DNA of 64,000 bases, taken from the NCBI RefSeq assembly GCF_018613415.1, contig NZ_JAGGQG010000026.1, forward strand, positions 22,451 to 86,450, written 5' to 3'. The position numbers and the translations under genes are program-made. This stretch comes from Bacillus sp. ISL-18 (lineage in GTDB: Bacteria; Bacillota; Bacilli; Bacillales; Cytobacillaceae). Positions 33,249-43,222 of the stretch are shown here, one piece after another; the stretch's first letter is position 1, and every line of letters starts with the position of its first letter. Below the pieces are notes generated by a model that did no database searches, had not been told where the DNA came from, and saw only the letters and a program-made list of their open reading frames with translations.

Positions 33249-33947
33249 CTACTTTTTCGTGTCTTTTATGACTTTCTGACGGACGTAATCGAGGTGGAGG
33301 TACATTTGGTGGAAAGCTTCAAATGGATCTCGGGCGGCGAGTGCTTGATAAATCGCGGTATGATGGCGGACCGTCCGCTCTGGTTCACGCACCTTAATTT
33401 CATTATTAATCTTCACCAGCGTCACAATTAACGAATCAATCATGCCTTCAACAATTGGGTTATCCGCACTCAATGCAATAATGCGGTGAAACTCAATATC
33501 CGCTTCCCCATAGTCCCCATCTTGACAATTCTCAATAAAATCAATCGTCTCCTTTAATCTTACCAGCTCTTCCTCACTAATCTTCTCGGCAGCTATCGTA
33601 ATTAGCCCTAATTCCAATGCCATCCGTGCCTCTACGATCGCCTGCAGGTTATCATGCGCTAACGCTAGCATAACAGAAAAGGGATGACTGCTAATCTTAT
33701 TATTAAAAAAAGTTCCCTCACGAGTTTTCCGGGTAATCACACCTAATGATTCTAGTGAACTAAGCGCCTCACGCAGTACCGGCCGGCTGACATTCAAAAT
33801 TCCCAATAATTCCATTTCCGTAGGAAGCTTATCCCCAGGTTTTAGCTGGCCGCTAATTAATAGCTGAACAATACTTTCTATTACCTGCTTTGATAACGTA
33901 TTTCGTTGAACATATTCTATATTTATTTTTTTAGAAGAATCTTTCAT
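33249..33947 (-). CDS. FadR-type GntR regulator of the glucarate operon
   Basis: 232 aa: GntR winged helix (QVIESIVQLLISGQLKPGDKLPTEMELLGILNVSRPVLREAL) and all-helical FCD domain with metal-type histidine/Asp pattern (DIEFHRIIA, VRHHTAIYQALAARDPFEAF). Such regulators bind sugar acids and repress their operon. It is the last gene in leftward order beside glycerate kinase; its own promoter is plausible in the 170-bp gap. See palindromes at 40203 and 40358. Confidence 0.82.
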   Translation of the reverse strand: MKDSSKKINIEYVQRNTLSKQVIESIVQLLISGQLKPGDKLPTEMELLGILNVSRPVLREALSSLESLGVITRKTREGTFFNNKISSHPFSVMLALAHDNLQAIVEARMALELGLITIAAEKISEEELVRLKETIDFIENCQDGDYGEADIEFHRIIALSADNPIVEGMIDSLIVTLVKINNEIKVREPERTVRHHTAIYQALAARDPFEAFHQMYLHLDYVRQKVIKDTKK

Positions 33948-34125
33948 CTTCAGTCTCCTCGAGTCACAATCTAATTTGTAATCTCTTCCATTATTACCTT
34001 AAATGAAAAAAGGTTCAAGTGTAATAAATAGGCTTAGATCTCCCGAGCTCTAGGCCTATAGCTGCACCATTTTCTAATTTCCACTAAAAATAGCTGCCAA
34101 GAAAACTTGGCAGCATACACCTTGG

Positions 34126-35253
34126 TTATACCCTTAATACACGGCAGATATTTTCTGCGGCAAACTCAATATTTGTTTCTCCAGATTTCAACGCGTCCTC
34201 CAAAGAGTTCACTTCTGTTAAAATACCAATAATAGCCGTAAACCCATTCTCATACAAAGGCTCCACACCTTTGCCAATCCGGCCGGCAAATGCAATCACA
34301 GGGATGGAATACTTCCGGGCAATCGTCGCTACACCAAACGGCGTTTTACCAAAAAGCGTTTGCCCATCAATGCTGCCTTCCCCTGTAAATACATAATCCG
34401 CACCTTGGATGCGCTCCTCAAGGCCGGTATACTCAATCACAAGGTCAACACCCTTTCGCAACCTAGCATTCAAAAAGGCCATCAACCCGGCACCAAGTCC
34501 ACCTGCTGCACCGGCACCCTCCATATGGGCAATATCTTTATTCAGCTGCGCTTTCATCACTTCCGCGTAATGAGCTAAATTTTCATCGAGCAAGGATACC
34601 ACTTCAGGAGTCGCTCCCTTTTGCGGTCCAAAAATAGCAGAAGCCCCGTTTTCACCGATTAACGGATTAGTAACATCACAGGCCACATCGATTTTGACAT
34701 CTTTCATTCTTCCATCCAAGCCGCTTAGATCAATCGTATGCAAGCGGCCCAAGGCACCGCCGCCAAGTGATAGCTCTTCGCCGTTTTCATCTTTAAACGA
34801 AATACCAAGTGCTTGAAGCATGCCTGCCCCACCATCATTGGTCGCACTGCCGCCAATTCCAATTAGAAACCGGCTAACACCTTTGTCTAATGCATGCTTA
34901 ATTAATTGCCCGGTTCCATAAGTGGTGGTCAATAACGGATTGCGCTCTTCAGGTTTTAGTAATTCCAATCCACTGGCACTTGCCATCTCAATAACAGCGG
35001 TTTGCCCCTCTCCCAAGAGACCGTATTCCGCGATGACCTTTTTACCGAGAGGTCCGAGCACCTCAGTTTTAATTATTTCCCCATTCGTCATACTGACGAG
35101 CGATTCAACTGTGCCTTCCCCGCCATCAGCCATTGGAACAATCACACACTCTGCATCAGGAAAAACGTTCCGGATTCCTCTTTCCATTGCAAGGGCAGCA
35201 TTTTTCGCCGTCATACTTTCTTTGAACGAATCAGGCGCTAGCACAAACTTCAT
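34126..35253 (-). CDS. garK: Glycerate 2-kinase (GarK/GlxK)
   Basis: 375 aa, whole-length match to the glycerate kinase family: APDSFKESMTAKNAALAMERG, MADGGEGTVESL, IGIGGSATNDGGAGMLQALG, GAAGGLGAGLMAF and VFTGEGSIDGQT. Phosphorylates D-glycerate, the last step in bringing glucarate carbons into glycolysis. About 105 bases after gudD, in the same direction. Confidence 0.93.
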   Translation of the reverse strand: MKFVLAPDSFKESMTAKNAALAMERGIRNVFPDAECVIVPMADGGEGTVESLVSMTNGEIIKTEVLGPLGKKVIAEYGLLGEGQTAVIEMASASGLELLKPEERNPLLTTTYGTGQLIKHALDKGVSRFLIGIGGSATNDGGAGMLQALGISFKDENGEELSLGGGALGRLHTIDLSGLDGRMKDVKIDVACDVTNPLIGENGASAIFGPQKGATPEVVSLLDENLAHYAEVMKAQLNKDIAHMEGAGAAGGLGAGLMAFLNARLRKGVDLVIEYTGLEERIQGADYVFTGEGSIDGQTLFGKTPFGVATIARKYSIPVIAFAGRIGKGVEPLYENGFTAIIGILTEVNSLEDALKSGETNIEFAAENICRVLRV

Positions 35254-35358
35254 AATGATCTGTCCTTTACGGTTAATTGTAAAAAAATAATGTATTTTAA
35301 TAAGAGAAGGGTGACACCATCGTCACCCTCTATAGTTTTGATTATACTAGTACATGAA

Positions 35359-36711
35359 TTAACGCACCAAGCAAGGGCGCTTGTTATCAAACTTCCAGCC
35401 TGGAATGTAGAACTGCATACCAACCGCATCATCACGAGAATTTAATCCCATATTGTTATATAATTCATGAGCCTTCATAATTTGCTCCATATCAACTTCC
35501 ACACCTAAGCCTGGCTTATCAGGGATCGCTAAGTGGCCATCGACAATTTGGAATGGATCCTTCGTTAAACGCTCAATGCCTTCCTGCCAAATCCAGTGGG
35601 TATCAATTGCTGTAATTTCACCAGGAGCAGCCGCAGCCACGTGGGTAAACATCGCTAGTGAAATATCAAAGTGGTTATTGGAGTGTGACCCCCAAGTTAA
35701 GCCCCAATCATTACACATTTGTGCGACACGGACAGAACCTTGCATCGTCCAGAAGTGCGGATCTGCAAGTGGAATATCCACTGATTGCAAGGAAATCGTG
35801 TGACCCATTTGGCGCCAATCCGTTGCGATCATGTTAGTTGCCGTTGGAAGACCTGTTTGTCTTCTGAATTCAGCCATGACTTCACGGCCAGAGAAACCAT
35901 TTTCCGCACCACATGGATCTTCTGCATAGGTGAGAATTCCATGCATATCTTTGCAAAGCTCAACCGCTTCTTTTAATGACCAAGCACCATTTGGATCAAG
36001 AGTGATTCTTGCATCTGGGAATCTTTCTTTTAATGCCTTAATCGCTTTAATTTCTTCTTTCCCTTCTAACACGCCGCCTTTTAGCTTAAAGTCCTTGAAG
36101 CCATAAAGCGCTTGGGATGCTTCGGCAAGACGGACAACCGCTTCTGGAGTTAACGCTTCTTCGTGGCGGATCCGGTACCATTCCACTTCCGAATCAGGAT
36201 TGCTGTAATAGGGAAGATCCGTCCGATTGCGATCGCCAACATAGAACAAGTAACCAAGTGTTTTTACTTTGTCACGCTGCTGGCCTTCGCCTAAAAGTGC
36301 GGCAACCGGAACATTTAGGTGCTTTCCTAAAAGGTCAAGTAATGCTGCTTCAATCGCGGTAACAGCATGAATCGTAATCCGTAAATCAAATGTTTGCAAC
36401 CCGCGGCCAGCTGAATCGCGGCCGGCAAATTCTTGTCGAATCTTATTTAAGATATTGTTATAGTTACCAATTGATGCGCCAACTACTATTGCTCGTGCAT
36501 CTTCAAGCGTTTTGCGGATACTTTCGCCGCCTGGTACTTCCCCAACACCGACATTTCCATTGCTGTCCTTTAAGATGACAATATTTCTTGTAAAATAAGC
36601 TCCGTGTGCGCCGCTAAGGTTTAATAACATACTGTCACGTCCAGCAACTGGATAGACTTCCATTTCTGTCACAACTGGAGTAGCGTTAATAACTTTCTCA
36701 ACTGTATTCAT
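35359..36711 (-). CDS. gudD: Glucarate dehydratase
   Basis: 450 aa enolase-superfamily member. Base Lys in DFKLKGG, metal ligands in DPNGAW, EDPCG and ATNMIATDW, and the catalytic His in SHSNNHFD. Converts D-glucarate (and L-idarate) to 5-dehydro-4-deoxy-D-glucarate. AAAAGGAGA precedes the ATG. Defines the pathway of the operon. Confidence 0.95.
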   Translation of the reverse strand: MNTVEKVINATPVVTEMEVYPVAGRDSMLLNLSGAHGAYFTRNIVILKDSNGNVGVGEVPGGESIRKTLEDARAIVVGASIGNYNNILNKIRQEFAGRDSAGRGLQTFDLRITIHAVTAIEAALLDLLGKHLNVPVAALLGEGQQRDKVKTLGYLFYVGDRNRTDLPYYSNPDSEVEWYRIRHEEALTPEAVVRLAEASQALYGFKDFKLKGGVLEGKEEIKAIKALKERFPDARITLDPNGAWSLKEAVELCKDMHGILTYAEDPCGAENGFSGREVMAEFRRQTGLPTATNMIATDWRQMGHTISLQSVDIPLADPHFWTMQGSVRVAQMCNDWGLTWGSHSNNHFDISLAMFTHVAAAAPGEITAIDTHWIWQEGIERLTKDPFQIVDGHLAIPDKPGLGVEVDMEQIMKAHELYNNMGLNSRDDAVGMQFYIPGWKFDNKRPCLVR

Positions 36712-36785
36712 GGGGATGATCTCCTTTTAGGAGAGAACGCAGGGCTTTAAGATGCTGCGTTCTCTAGTCATTTTTTAAAATATAA

Positions 36786-37673
36786 TTAACGAGAAATCTC
36801 AACGTTTGCTAATTTTTCATAGTATTTTAATAGACTGCTGTGGTCTTCAAATTCATGACCATCGACTTTCAATGCATACATCATTTCTAAAACAGCGGCA
36901 GTTAATGGCGCAGGCGCACCGAACTCATGACTTGTTTCCATTGCGTTTGTTAAATCTTTAATGTGTAAGTTGATTCGGAAACCTGGGTCGAAGTTACGGT
37001 CCAGCATCATTGGCGCTTTTGCATCTAAAACGGTACTTCCGGCTAAACCGCCGCGGATCGCTTGGTAAACTGCTTCTGGATTTACACCCGCTTTTTGCGC
37101 TAACACGAATGCTTCCGATACAGCTGCAATGTTTAATGCGACAATGACTTGGTTCGCAAGCTTTGTGACGTTACCGGCACCGATTTCACCAACGTGTACG
37201 ACCGATCCAGCCATTGCGGCTAATACCTCTTTCACTTCTTCAAAAACTTCTTTCTTACCGCCAACCATGACAGAGATCGTACCATCAATGGCCTTTGGCT
37301 CGCCGCCGCTGACAGGGGCATCTAGCATTTCAACGCCTTTTTCAATTAATGCACGATACACTTCTTGAGAAGCTGCTGGTGCAATGGAACTCATGTCAAT
37401 GTAAATTAATCCATCATATGCGCCTTCAATCAGTCCGTTTTCTCCGAGTGCAACAGCTTTAACGTTTGGAGAGTTTGGAAGCATGGTGATGACGATATCT
37501 GCTTTTTCAGCGATTGCTTTTGGCGTTGTTTCTATTTCTGCCCCTAATTGTTCAAGTTCTTTGACTGCCTCTTTATTAAAATCACTCACGATTAACTGAT
37601 AGCCTGCTTTAATTAAGTTTTTGCTCATCGGCTTACCCATAATTCCTAATCCAATAAATCCAATTTTCTTCAT
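36786..37673 (-). CDS. garR: Tartronate semialdehyde reductase (2-hydroxy-3-oxopropionate reductase)
   Basis: 295 aa beta-hydroxyacid dehydrogenase: NAD(P) motif GFIGLGIMGKPM, substrate motif DAPVSGGE and catalytic Lys in GAGNVTKLANQ. Reduces tartronate semialdehyde to D-glycerate, linking the aldolase to glycerate kinase. Confidence 0.92.
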   Translation of the reverse strand: MKKIGFIGLGIMGKPMSKNLIKAGYQLIVSDFNKEAVKELEQLGAEIETTPKAIAEKADIVITMLPNSPNVKAVALGENGLIEGAYDGLIYIDMSSIAPAASQEVYRALIEKGVEMLDAPVSGGEPKAIDGTISVMVGGKKEVFEEVKEVLAAMAGSVVHVGEIGAGNVTKLANQVIVALNIAAVSEAFVLAQKAGVNPEAVYQAIRGGLAGSTVLDAKAPMMLDRNFDPGFRINLHIKDLTNAMETSHEFGAPAPLTAAVLEMMYALKVDGHEFEDHSSLLKYYEKLANVEISR

Positions 37674-37736
37674 TTCGACAACACTCCTACAAATTTTTTT
37701 ATTTAAAGAGAGTACAAGTATGTACTATCCTTATTA

Positions 37737-37806
37737 GAAATTGTCTAGCTTCAGCGCCTAGGGGCTCGGGGTCATAAGCCCCTGGTCAAGGCGCTTCCGC
37801 TTTTCT
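37737..37806 (-). repeat. Dispersed repeat (GAAAAGCGGAAGCGCC...GCTAGACAATT), complete copy
   Basis: Minus-strand orientation: GAAAAGCGGAAGCGCCTTG ... AGGCGCTGAAGCTAGACAA, with GGGGCTTATGACCCC-type hairpin inside. Sits in the gap between garR and the permease gene. A further hairpin GGGCAG/CTGCCC follows at 37826-37873. Confidence 0.7.
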
Positions 37807-37890
37807 AGTTTTGATACCATAGCGGGCAGCAAACTCCTCATGGGAATAAGTAATCTATGATTTACTGCCCGGTTGACTCAAAAGAAATGA

Positions 37891-39216
37891 TTATCCTACA
37901 AACATATTGAGAATTAATACACCGATTAAACCAATGATGGCAAGTGCGGTTGTATAGGTTGTTCTTATTTTAATTGCTTCAGGAACCGATAAATTGAGAT
38001 ATTCCTTAAACATCCAGAACCCTGGATCGGTTACGTGAGAGAAAGCAATACTTCCGCATGTAACGGCAAGGGTCATTAATTCCATGCTAATTCCGGATGC
38101 TTGAGCAATCGGCAGTACCACTCCAGAAGCAGTCATTACCGCAACTGTTGCAGAACCAAGAGCAACCCGTAAGAGAGCCGCAATAATCCAAGCTAGGATG
38201 ATCGGAGACATGTTCCAGCCCGATGTTATATCTTTGATGTAGTCAGCAATTCCACCGTCAACAAGTACTTGCTTAAAGGCACCGCCTGCACCAATAACCA
38301 AAATAATCATGGCCATCGGCTTAACCGCATTCGAACAAGACTGCATTACATCTTTCAGCGGGCGGCCTATTCTAGGTCCTAGCAGCCACATAGAGATTAA
38401 GAGAGCAAGTAATAAAGCCATTTCAGATGAGCCGAAGAAATCCATTGCATGCCTAAAACCGTTGCCTTCTGGTAAAAATAACGTACAAATCGCGTCAGCA
38501 GCCATTAGTACGACTGGAATAAGAGCTACGAAAATACTTGAGCCAAAGGATGGCATTTCTTCTTCTTTAAACGTTTTGTTCGTAATAAGCCCTTCTGGAA
38601 TGATTGGATTAATCTTTTTAATAAATGGAAATCTGGTCCAGGTATAGGCGATAAAAGTAGCTGCTGGAATGGCAATAATCAAGCCGTATAATAGAGTCAA
38701 GCCCATGTCGGCATGGAAGACGCCAACAACTGCAGCTGGTCCGGGATGCGGCGGGAGAAAGCTATGACAGGTTGATAATCCAACCGACATTGGTAAAGCA
38801 ACCCACAATAGATTTAACTTTGTCTGACGAGTAATAACGAATACTAGAGGAATCAATAAGACAAAAGCGACTTCGAAAAACATGGTAATCCCAAGAACGA
38901 ATGCAGCGATTAAGATCGCAGCTTGAATCCGTTTAATTCCCATTTTGTCTACTAAACTAGTAGCAATCCGCTGTGCGGCTCCCGCATCAGCCATAACCGT
39001 TCCAAGCATAGCCCCGATGCCAACAATAAGAGCCGTCCCGCCCAGTTGGCCTCCAAGACCATCACCAATGGTGTCCCAAATTTTATCCAGTGGCATTCCG
39101 ACAAGCAAACCGACAAATATAGAAGTTAAGAGAAGTGCAATGAAACCGTTCATTTTTAGCGGAATCATTAAAACAAGTAAAAGGACAACTGCTAAGGCAA
39201 CATACAATAATGGCAT
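37891..39216 (-). CDS. Glucarate/gluconate permease (GntP family)
   Basis: 441 aa, about twelve membrane helices, with GntP-type motifs LLTSIFVGLLVGMPLDKIWDTIGDGLGG, HSFLPPHPGPAAVVGVFHAD and SHVTDPGFWMFKEYLNL. A proton symporter for gluconate-type acids; context makes D-glucarate or a related aldarate the likely substrate, replacing the MFS GudP found elsewhere. Confidence 0.88.
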   Translation of the reverse strand: MPLLYVALAVVLLLVLMIPLKMNGFIALLLTSIFVGLLVGMPLDKIWDTIGDGLGGQLGGTALIVGIGAMLGTVMADAGAAQRIATSLVDKMGIKRIQAAILIAAFVLGITMFFEVAFVLLIPLVFVITRQTKLNLLWVALPMSVGLSTCHSFLPPHPGPAAVVGVFHADMGLTLLYGLIIAIPAATFIAYTWTRFPFIKKINPIIPEGLITNKTFKEEEMPSFGSSIFVALIPVVLMAADAICTLFLPEGNGFRHAMDFFGSSEMALLLALLISMWLLGPRIGRPLKDVMQSCSNAVKPMAMIILVIGAGGAFKQVLVDGGIADYIKDITSGWNMSPIILAWIIAALLRVALGSATVAVMTASGVVLPIAQASGISMELMTLAVTCGSIAFSHVTDPGFWMFKEYLNLSVPEAIKIRTTYTTALAIIGLIGVLILNMFVG

Positions 39217-39242
39217 GTTATTTCTTCCTTCCCTTTAGGAAA

Positions 39243-40139
39243 TTAATAAATTTGATAAAGTTCTAGATCTCTTAAAACATTTTCTAAAATTTTCTTGCTT
39301 TCTGGATTCATCTCCGCTGCAGGAGCAAATGCGTAACCAACATCAATTCCTACCATTCTTAAGCCTTCTTTTAACACAACAGGGAATGTTGCTTTGTCCA
39401 CAGCTAAGCGTAATGGAGCAAGTTTGAATTGCAATTCTAACGACTTCTGGTAGTCGCCAGCCACAAATGTGTTGTAAATATCCGCCACTAATTTAGGTGC
39501 AATATTTCCGGTGCTGGCAATGGCACCAGTGGCACCGTGACATAGTCCTGCATAAATGAGTGTGTCACGTCCTAATAAAACGGAAAAGGATTCGCGCGGA
39601 GTTACCCGTAAGTACTCAGCCGTTTTCGTAAAATCTCCGCTTGAGTCCTTAATTCCGATAATGTTGTCAACCTTACTAAGTTCTTCACACGTCTTCACAT
39701 CAATTTTCACCTGGGTACGGGCTTCATTTCCGTAAAGGATGATTGGAAGATTGGTAGACTTAGCAATGGCCTTAAAGTGATCCGCTAACTCCGTTTGCGT
39801 AGGTGACATAAAATACGGAGTAAGGACGGATAATGCTGCAACACCGCCAATTTCTTCAACCATTTGAGCTGTTTGGATACAGTCTCTCGTGGTGATTTCA
39901 CTAGCCCCACAATAAACAGGGACCCTTCCAGCCGTGTGATCCACCGTTACTTCTACGACACGGCGCTTTTGCTCAGGTGTTAAACCGTAAATTTCGCCGC
40001 TCGACCCTAGGATAAATAATCCGTGGACACCGCCTGCAATGGTGTAGTCGATGACTTTTCGTAATGCCTCTTCCATCAATTGACCGTTTTTATCTAATGG
40101 TGTGACTAATGCGGGGATTACCCCTTTTGGCTTAAACAT
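39243..40139 (-). CDS. DapA-family lyase, likely 5-keto-4-deoxyglucarate aldolase
   Basis: 298 aa TIM barrel of the DHDPS/NAL family: Schiff-base Lys164 in GIKDSSGD, Tyr136 and Arg141 in ILYGNEARTQ, and GSSGE at 46-50. In this operon a lyase must cut 5-keto-4-deoxyglucarate into pyruvate and tartronate semialdehyde, since both later enzymes are present and no GarL is. A decarboxylating dehydratase of the same family is possible but would leave GarR and GarK without a use. First gene of the operon. Confidence 0.78.
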   Translation of the reverse strand: MFKPKGVIPALVTPLDKNGQLMEEALRKVIDYTIAGGVHGLFILGSSGEIYGLTPEQKRRVVEVTVDHTAGRVPVYCGASEITTRDCIQTAQMVEEIGGVAALSVLTPYFMSPTQTELADHFKAIAKSTNLPIILYGNEARTQVKIDVKTCEELSKVDNIIGIKDSSGDFTKTAEYLRVTPRESFSVLLGRDTLIYAGLCHGATGAIASTGNIAPKLVADIYNTFVAGDYQKSLELQFKLAPLRLAVDKATFPVVLKEGLRMVGIDVGYAFAPAAEMNPESKKILENVLRDLELYQIY

Positions 40140-40202
40140 TTTTTACTCCTCCCAGCTGTTTAGACTCTTGCTTTTGGACAAGAAGATCTTAAAAAAATAC
40201 AT

Positions 40203-40218
40203 TGTGAATCAATTCACA
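40203..40218. promoter_or_regulatory. Palindromic operator candidate 1 of the glucarate operon
   Basis: TGTGAATCAATTCACA, perfect palindrome (GTGAA-N4-TTCAC) about 65 bases upstream of the first operon gene. Confidence 0.65.
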
Positions 40219-40357
40219 TATCTTGTTTTTATAAAAGATTATTATTCTTACGTCAAACCTATATCAAACTTCGTAATCATAATAACCTATATTCTGTAAA
40301 CAAGTATGTGAATGGTATGACAAATTAGTGATAAGTGATGATTTCTTTTTTAAGTTC

Positions 40358-40371
40358 GTGAATCATTTCAC
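40358..40371. promoter_or_regulatory. Palindromic operator candidate 2
   Basis: GTGAATCATTTCAC, same half-sites and N4 spacing, 155 bases from candidate 1. The gap 40140-40698 has no gene; it holds both operators, two cre-like sites and the cdaR promoter. Confidence 0.58.
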
Positions 40372-40553
40372 ATATCTATCGTAAACGGTTTCGCTGAAAA
40401 TAGCTTCGTTCAATTTGATAAATTTTTTCTAGATGTTTTTAGTCATTTGACCAAAATCCTTTTGGGATGTGTGAAAAATAGGAATGAACATTAGTCAAGT
40501 GACTAATTATTGACGATTTTATCAAACATGGTTAAAACTTTTTTGTTTGTTTT

Positions 40554-40569
40554 TAGTAACCGTTTACAT
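40554..40569. promoter_or_regulatory. cre-like CcpA site in the cdaR promoter
   Basis: TAGTAACCGTTTACAT matches WTGNNARCGNWWWCAW with two differences and lies in the -35 zone of cdaR. A weaker relative is at 40379-40394. Confidence 0.42.
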
Positions 40570-40577
40570 TTTTATTG

Positions 40578-40583
40578 TATAAT
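40578..40583 (+). promoter_or_regulatory. -10 element of cdaR
   Basis: Perfect TATAAT with no good -35, as expected for an activated promoter; leader about 110 bases. Confidence 0.5.
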
Positions 40584-40698
40584 TGTCTTACAAATAAATC
40601 ATCATTCAAATCGCTAATAATCATTGTACTTTTTTGGGCAAATAAACAAATATTTTTTTACTATTCTAAAAATAGACAATCACCGGGGGGGAAAACGG

Positions 40699-41742
40699 AT
40701 GAAAATGTATCAAGCCCTAGCGCAAGAAATCGCCGATAAAGTAATGAACGTCATTCCCTATAATGTTAACATCATGGATGAGATTGGTTTAATTATTGGG
40801 AGCGGGGACCCGAAACGGATTGGCACCTACCATCAGGGAGCGATTTCCGCGATTGAGCAGGGAACGATTGTTTCAATCTATCATTCCGAGGAGGGCTCCC
40901 AGCCAGGTGTCAATATGCCCATCCATTTTCGAAATAAAATTATGGGCGTTATTGGAATCAGCGGGGACCCCAACATTGTCGGTCCTTTTGCTGAATTAGT
41001 CCGAGTTACTGCTGATCTATTAATCAACCAGGAGTTTCTGTTCAGGGAACGACGTATTCAAGAGCAGATCAAAGAGGAATTTTTGTATCAATGGGTGTTC
41101 CGCAGCGAGGAATATGACCCCGGAATGATCAGCAGCGGGGAAGCAATTGGAATTGTTTTAACGTTAGAACGGAAGGCCATTGTGGTAAAGGGCCATATCG
41201 CAAAGGAACCGTATCTGTTAGAGCAGGAGTTTTCTTTTCGTCTTAATCAAGACACCATGCTTTTTGTTGTCCCAACTGAGAGTGATGTGGTGAAAAGAAT
41301 CGAAGCGATCCATTCTCAGGATAAGCTAAAGATTGGGATCGGCAGCAACTATACCAATGTGTCCAAATCCGTCCATGAAGCCCGGCGTGCCATTGAAATT
41401 GTCGAACGGATGGATCTCCCTCAAACCATTTGCCATTATCAAGAGCTAAAGTTTATTGACTACCTAACTAATAAAGATATTTCTTTTACTGAGATCACTG
41501 ATTTTTATATGGAACTTGATGAAAATCCAAAAGGGCAAGAGCTGATTGAGACCTTGATTTGTTATATAAAAAACTCCGGTGACATGAATGCTATTTCGAA
41601 GGAGCTTCATATTCATCGGAACAGCTTGGCCTATCGATTACAAAGGATTGAAGTTCTGACCAATAAAAATCCGAAAAACTTTATGGATTTATTCCAGCTT
41701 TTCACAGGGTATATTCTTTATAAAATGCAAAAACAGCCCTAA
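40699..41742 (+). CDS. cdaR: Sugar-diacid regulator CdaR
   Basis: 347 aa from ATG 40699. N-terminal sugar-diacid recognition domain (ALAQEIADKVMNVIPYNVNIMDEIGLIIGSGD, then IGTYHQGA), a middle GGDEF-like fold and a C-terminal PucR-type helix-turn-helix (MNAISKELHIHRNSLAYRLQRIE). CdaR proteins activate glucarate/galactarate genes when bound to the diacid. Divergent from the glucarate operon, so the control is probably dual: CdaR activates, GntR represses. Confidence 0.9.
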   Translation: MKMYQALAQEIADKVMNVIPYNVNIMDEIGLIIGSGDPKRIGTYHQGAISAIEQGTIVSIYHSEEGSQPGVNMPIHFRNKIMGVIGISGDPNIVGPFAELVRVTADLLINQEFLFRERRIQEQIKEEFLYQWVFRSEEYDPGMISSGEAIGIVLTLERKAIVVKGHIAKEPYLLEQEFSFRLNQDTMLFVVPTESDVVKRIEAIHSQDKLKIGIGSNYTNVSKSVHEARRAIEIVERMDLPQTICHYQELKFIDYLTNKDISFTEITDFYMELDENPKGQELIETLICYIKNSGDMNAISKELHIHRNSLAYRLQRIEVLTNKNPKNFMDLFQLFTGYILYKMQKQP

Positions 41743-41753
41743 AGGCTGTTTTT
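41729..41753. terminator. Bidirectional terminator cdaR/transporter
   Basis: AAAAACAGCC-CTAAA-GGCTGTTTTT, overlapping the cdaR stop. Confidence 0.92.
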
Positions 41754-41754
41754 G

Positions 41755-43086
41755 TTATCCTATATAGGAGATTATCGCAATTCCAATCAGTGCAATGATG
41801 GACAAATGCAGTCCATTAGCGCGAAGACCCGTTTGAACTCCGGAAATCCCCGCAAAACGGCTGACCATCAGATTTAATCCCGAAAAAGGACTAAGGGCGG
41901 TTGAAATCGACCAGGTAAGCAGGAGCAATAAGGCCAGGCCAATATTACTTATCCCGATCTCGGCAGGATTTAACTGCATAGCAAGCGCACCCACGGCCGC
42001 AATTTGGTGGATCCCCATATAGGTGATACTTAAAACAATCAGCATCACGGCAAGCGCAAACAAGATAAACGACCGATCTGCCAAATGGCCAAGGAAGGTA
42101 CTAACCCCATTCGCGGCACTTGTCCCTTTTATCGCAAAGGCCAGCATCCCCGCACTCATAAACAACATGATTTCATTATTCAACATCGAAACGGTGCGGT
42201 CCCGGAAGTCCACTAATGGAGCGGCCATTCGTTTCCAATCTTTCGACACTCCCCCGTACCCTAAAGGAACTAGGATCGACATCAAACAGACGATAACGAT
42301 CATCGACCAATGAGTAAACTTCTCCACCACCAAGCAGGCACTCATTAAAATGACCACAAATAGAACAAGCTTGATCATTTGCCGGCTGTGCTCTTTATCG
42401 ATTGGAGCGTTGGGGGTTAATTTTTCAGAAAGCGGATTTCGTCTTTCCCATACAGCAAACAAAATATTTCCGACCACTAGCGATAAGATCGAAAGGCCAA
42501 TTCCGTATAGAATGTACTCTTCAAAGGATATATTCAAGTAGTGCAGGACCAATGAAACCGATGCAAAATAGGGTGACCACATGACTGCTGTTGAAAAGCC
42601 GACCAGGTAACTTTTGGCTGACATGGTGGATGGCAGTTCAATTTCCTCCATAAACTCATTTAAAATTCGGACCGAACCTAGATTGAGGACCGGTGCTAAT
42701 AAAAAAAGAGTTCCGGTAATACCTGCGTATAACTTTTTCGGCTGATGCATGAGGTTTCTTAATAAGGCAGCAATCGATTCAAAGTACCCGCTCAGCCTTA
42801 AAGGAACCGATAGAAGCGGTGCAAGTGTCAACAGGCAAAGTAACGGCAGAATTAAGAAAATCCCATCGCTAATTCCCTGGACCCCCGTTCCCTTTTGCGA
42901 TTCGATGAGGATGCCCGCTGTCATCATGATGATGCCGAGCCAGCGCGGAAACCGATCTGCTTTAAAGGCACTGCCCAAGAATGCCAATAACGAAAGCCCA
43001 ACGACGACAAACTGCAGCCAATTGAGCTCGGCAAAATATTGAACTAAGAATAAAGCGCACATCCCCAATATGAGGTAACTTCGCAT
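41755..43086 (-). CDS. Membrane transporter, ion-transporter-like superfamily
   Basis: 443 aa, about twelve membrane helices. The arrangement (ALLSVPLRLSGYFES, APVLNLGSVRILNEF, ALSPFSGLNLMVSRFAG) suggests a carboxylate/anion permease of the IT superfamily, but I cannot name a family. Adjacent to cdaR in the convergent direction; no clear link to glucarate use. Confidence 0.6.
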   Translation of the reverse strand: MRSYLILGMCALFLVQYFAELNWLQFVVVGLSLLAFLGSAFKADRFPRWLGIIMMTAGILIESQKGTGVQGISDGIFLILPLLCLLTLAPLLSVPLRLSGYFESIAALLRNLMHQPKKLYAGITGTLFLLAPVLNLGSVRILNEFMEEIELPSTMSAKSYLVGFSTAVMWSPYFASVSLVLHYLNISFEEYILYGIGLSILSLVVGNILFAVWERRNPLSEKLTPNAPIDKEHSRQMIKLVLFVVILMSACLVVEKFTHWSMIVIVCLMSILVPLGYGGVSKDWKRMAAPLVDFRDRTVSMLNNEIMLFMSAGMLAFAIKGTSAANGVSTFLGHLADRSFILFALAVMLIVLSITYMGIHQIAAVGALAMQLNPAEIGISNIGLALLLLLTWSISTALSPFSGLNLMVSRFAGISGVQTGLRANGLHLSIIALIGIAIISYIG

Positions 43087-43222
43087 AGAAAACGTCTCCC
43101 TGCCAGAATCATTTTAATAGTTTTCTATAATCAAGCTATATAATAATCCCAGAAAAATGACAATACAAGAAATTTTTTATAGATACCTACCCATCTTCAA
43201 CAGGTATCTTGATTTTAAAAAA

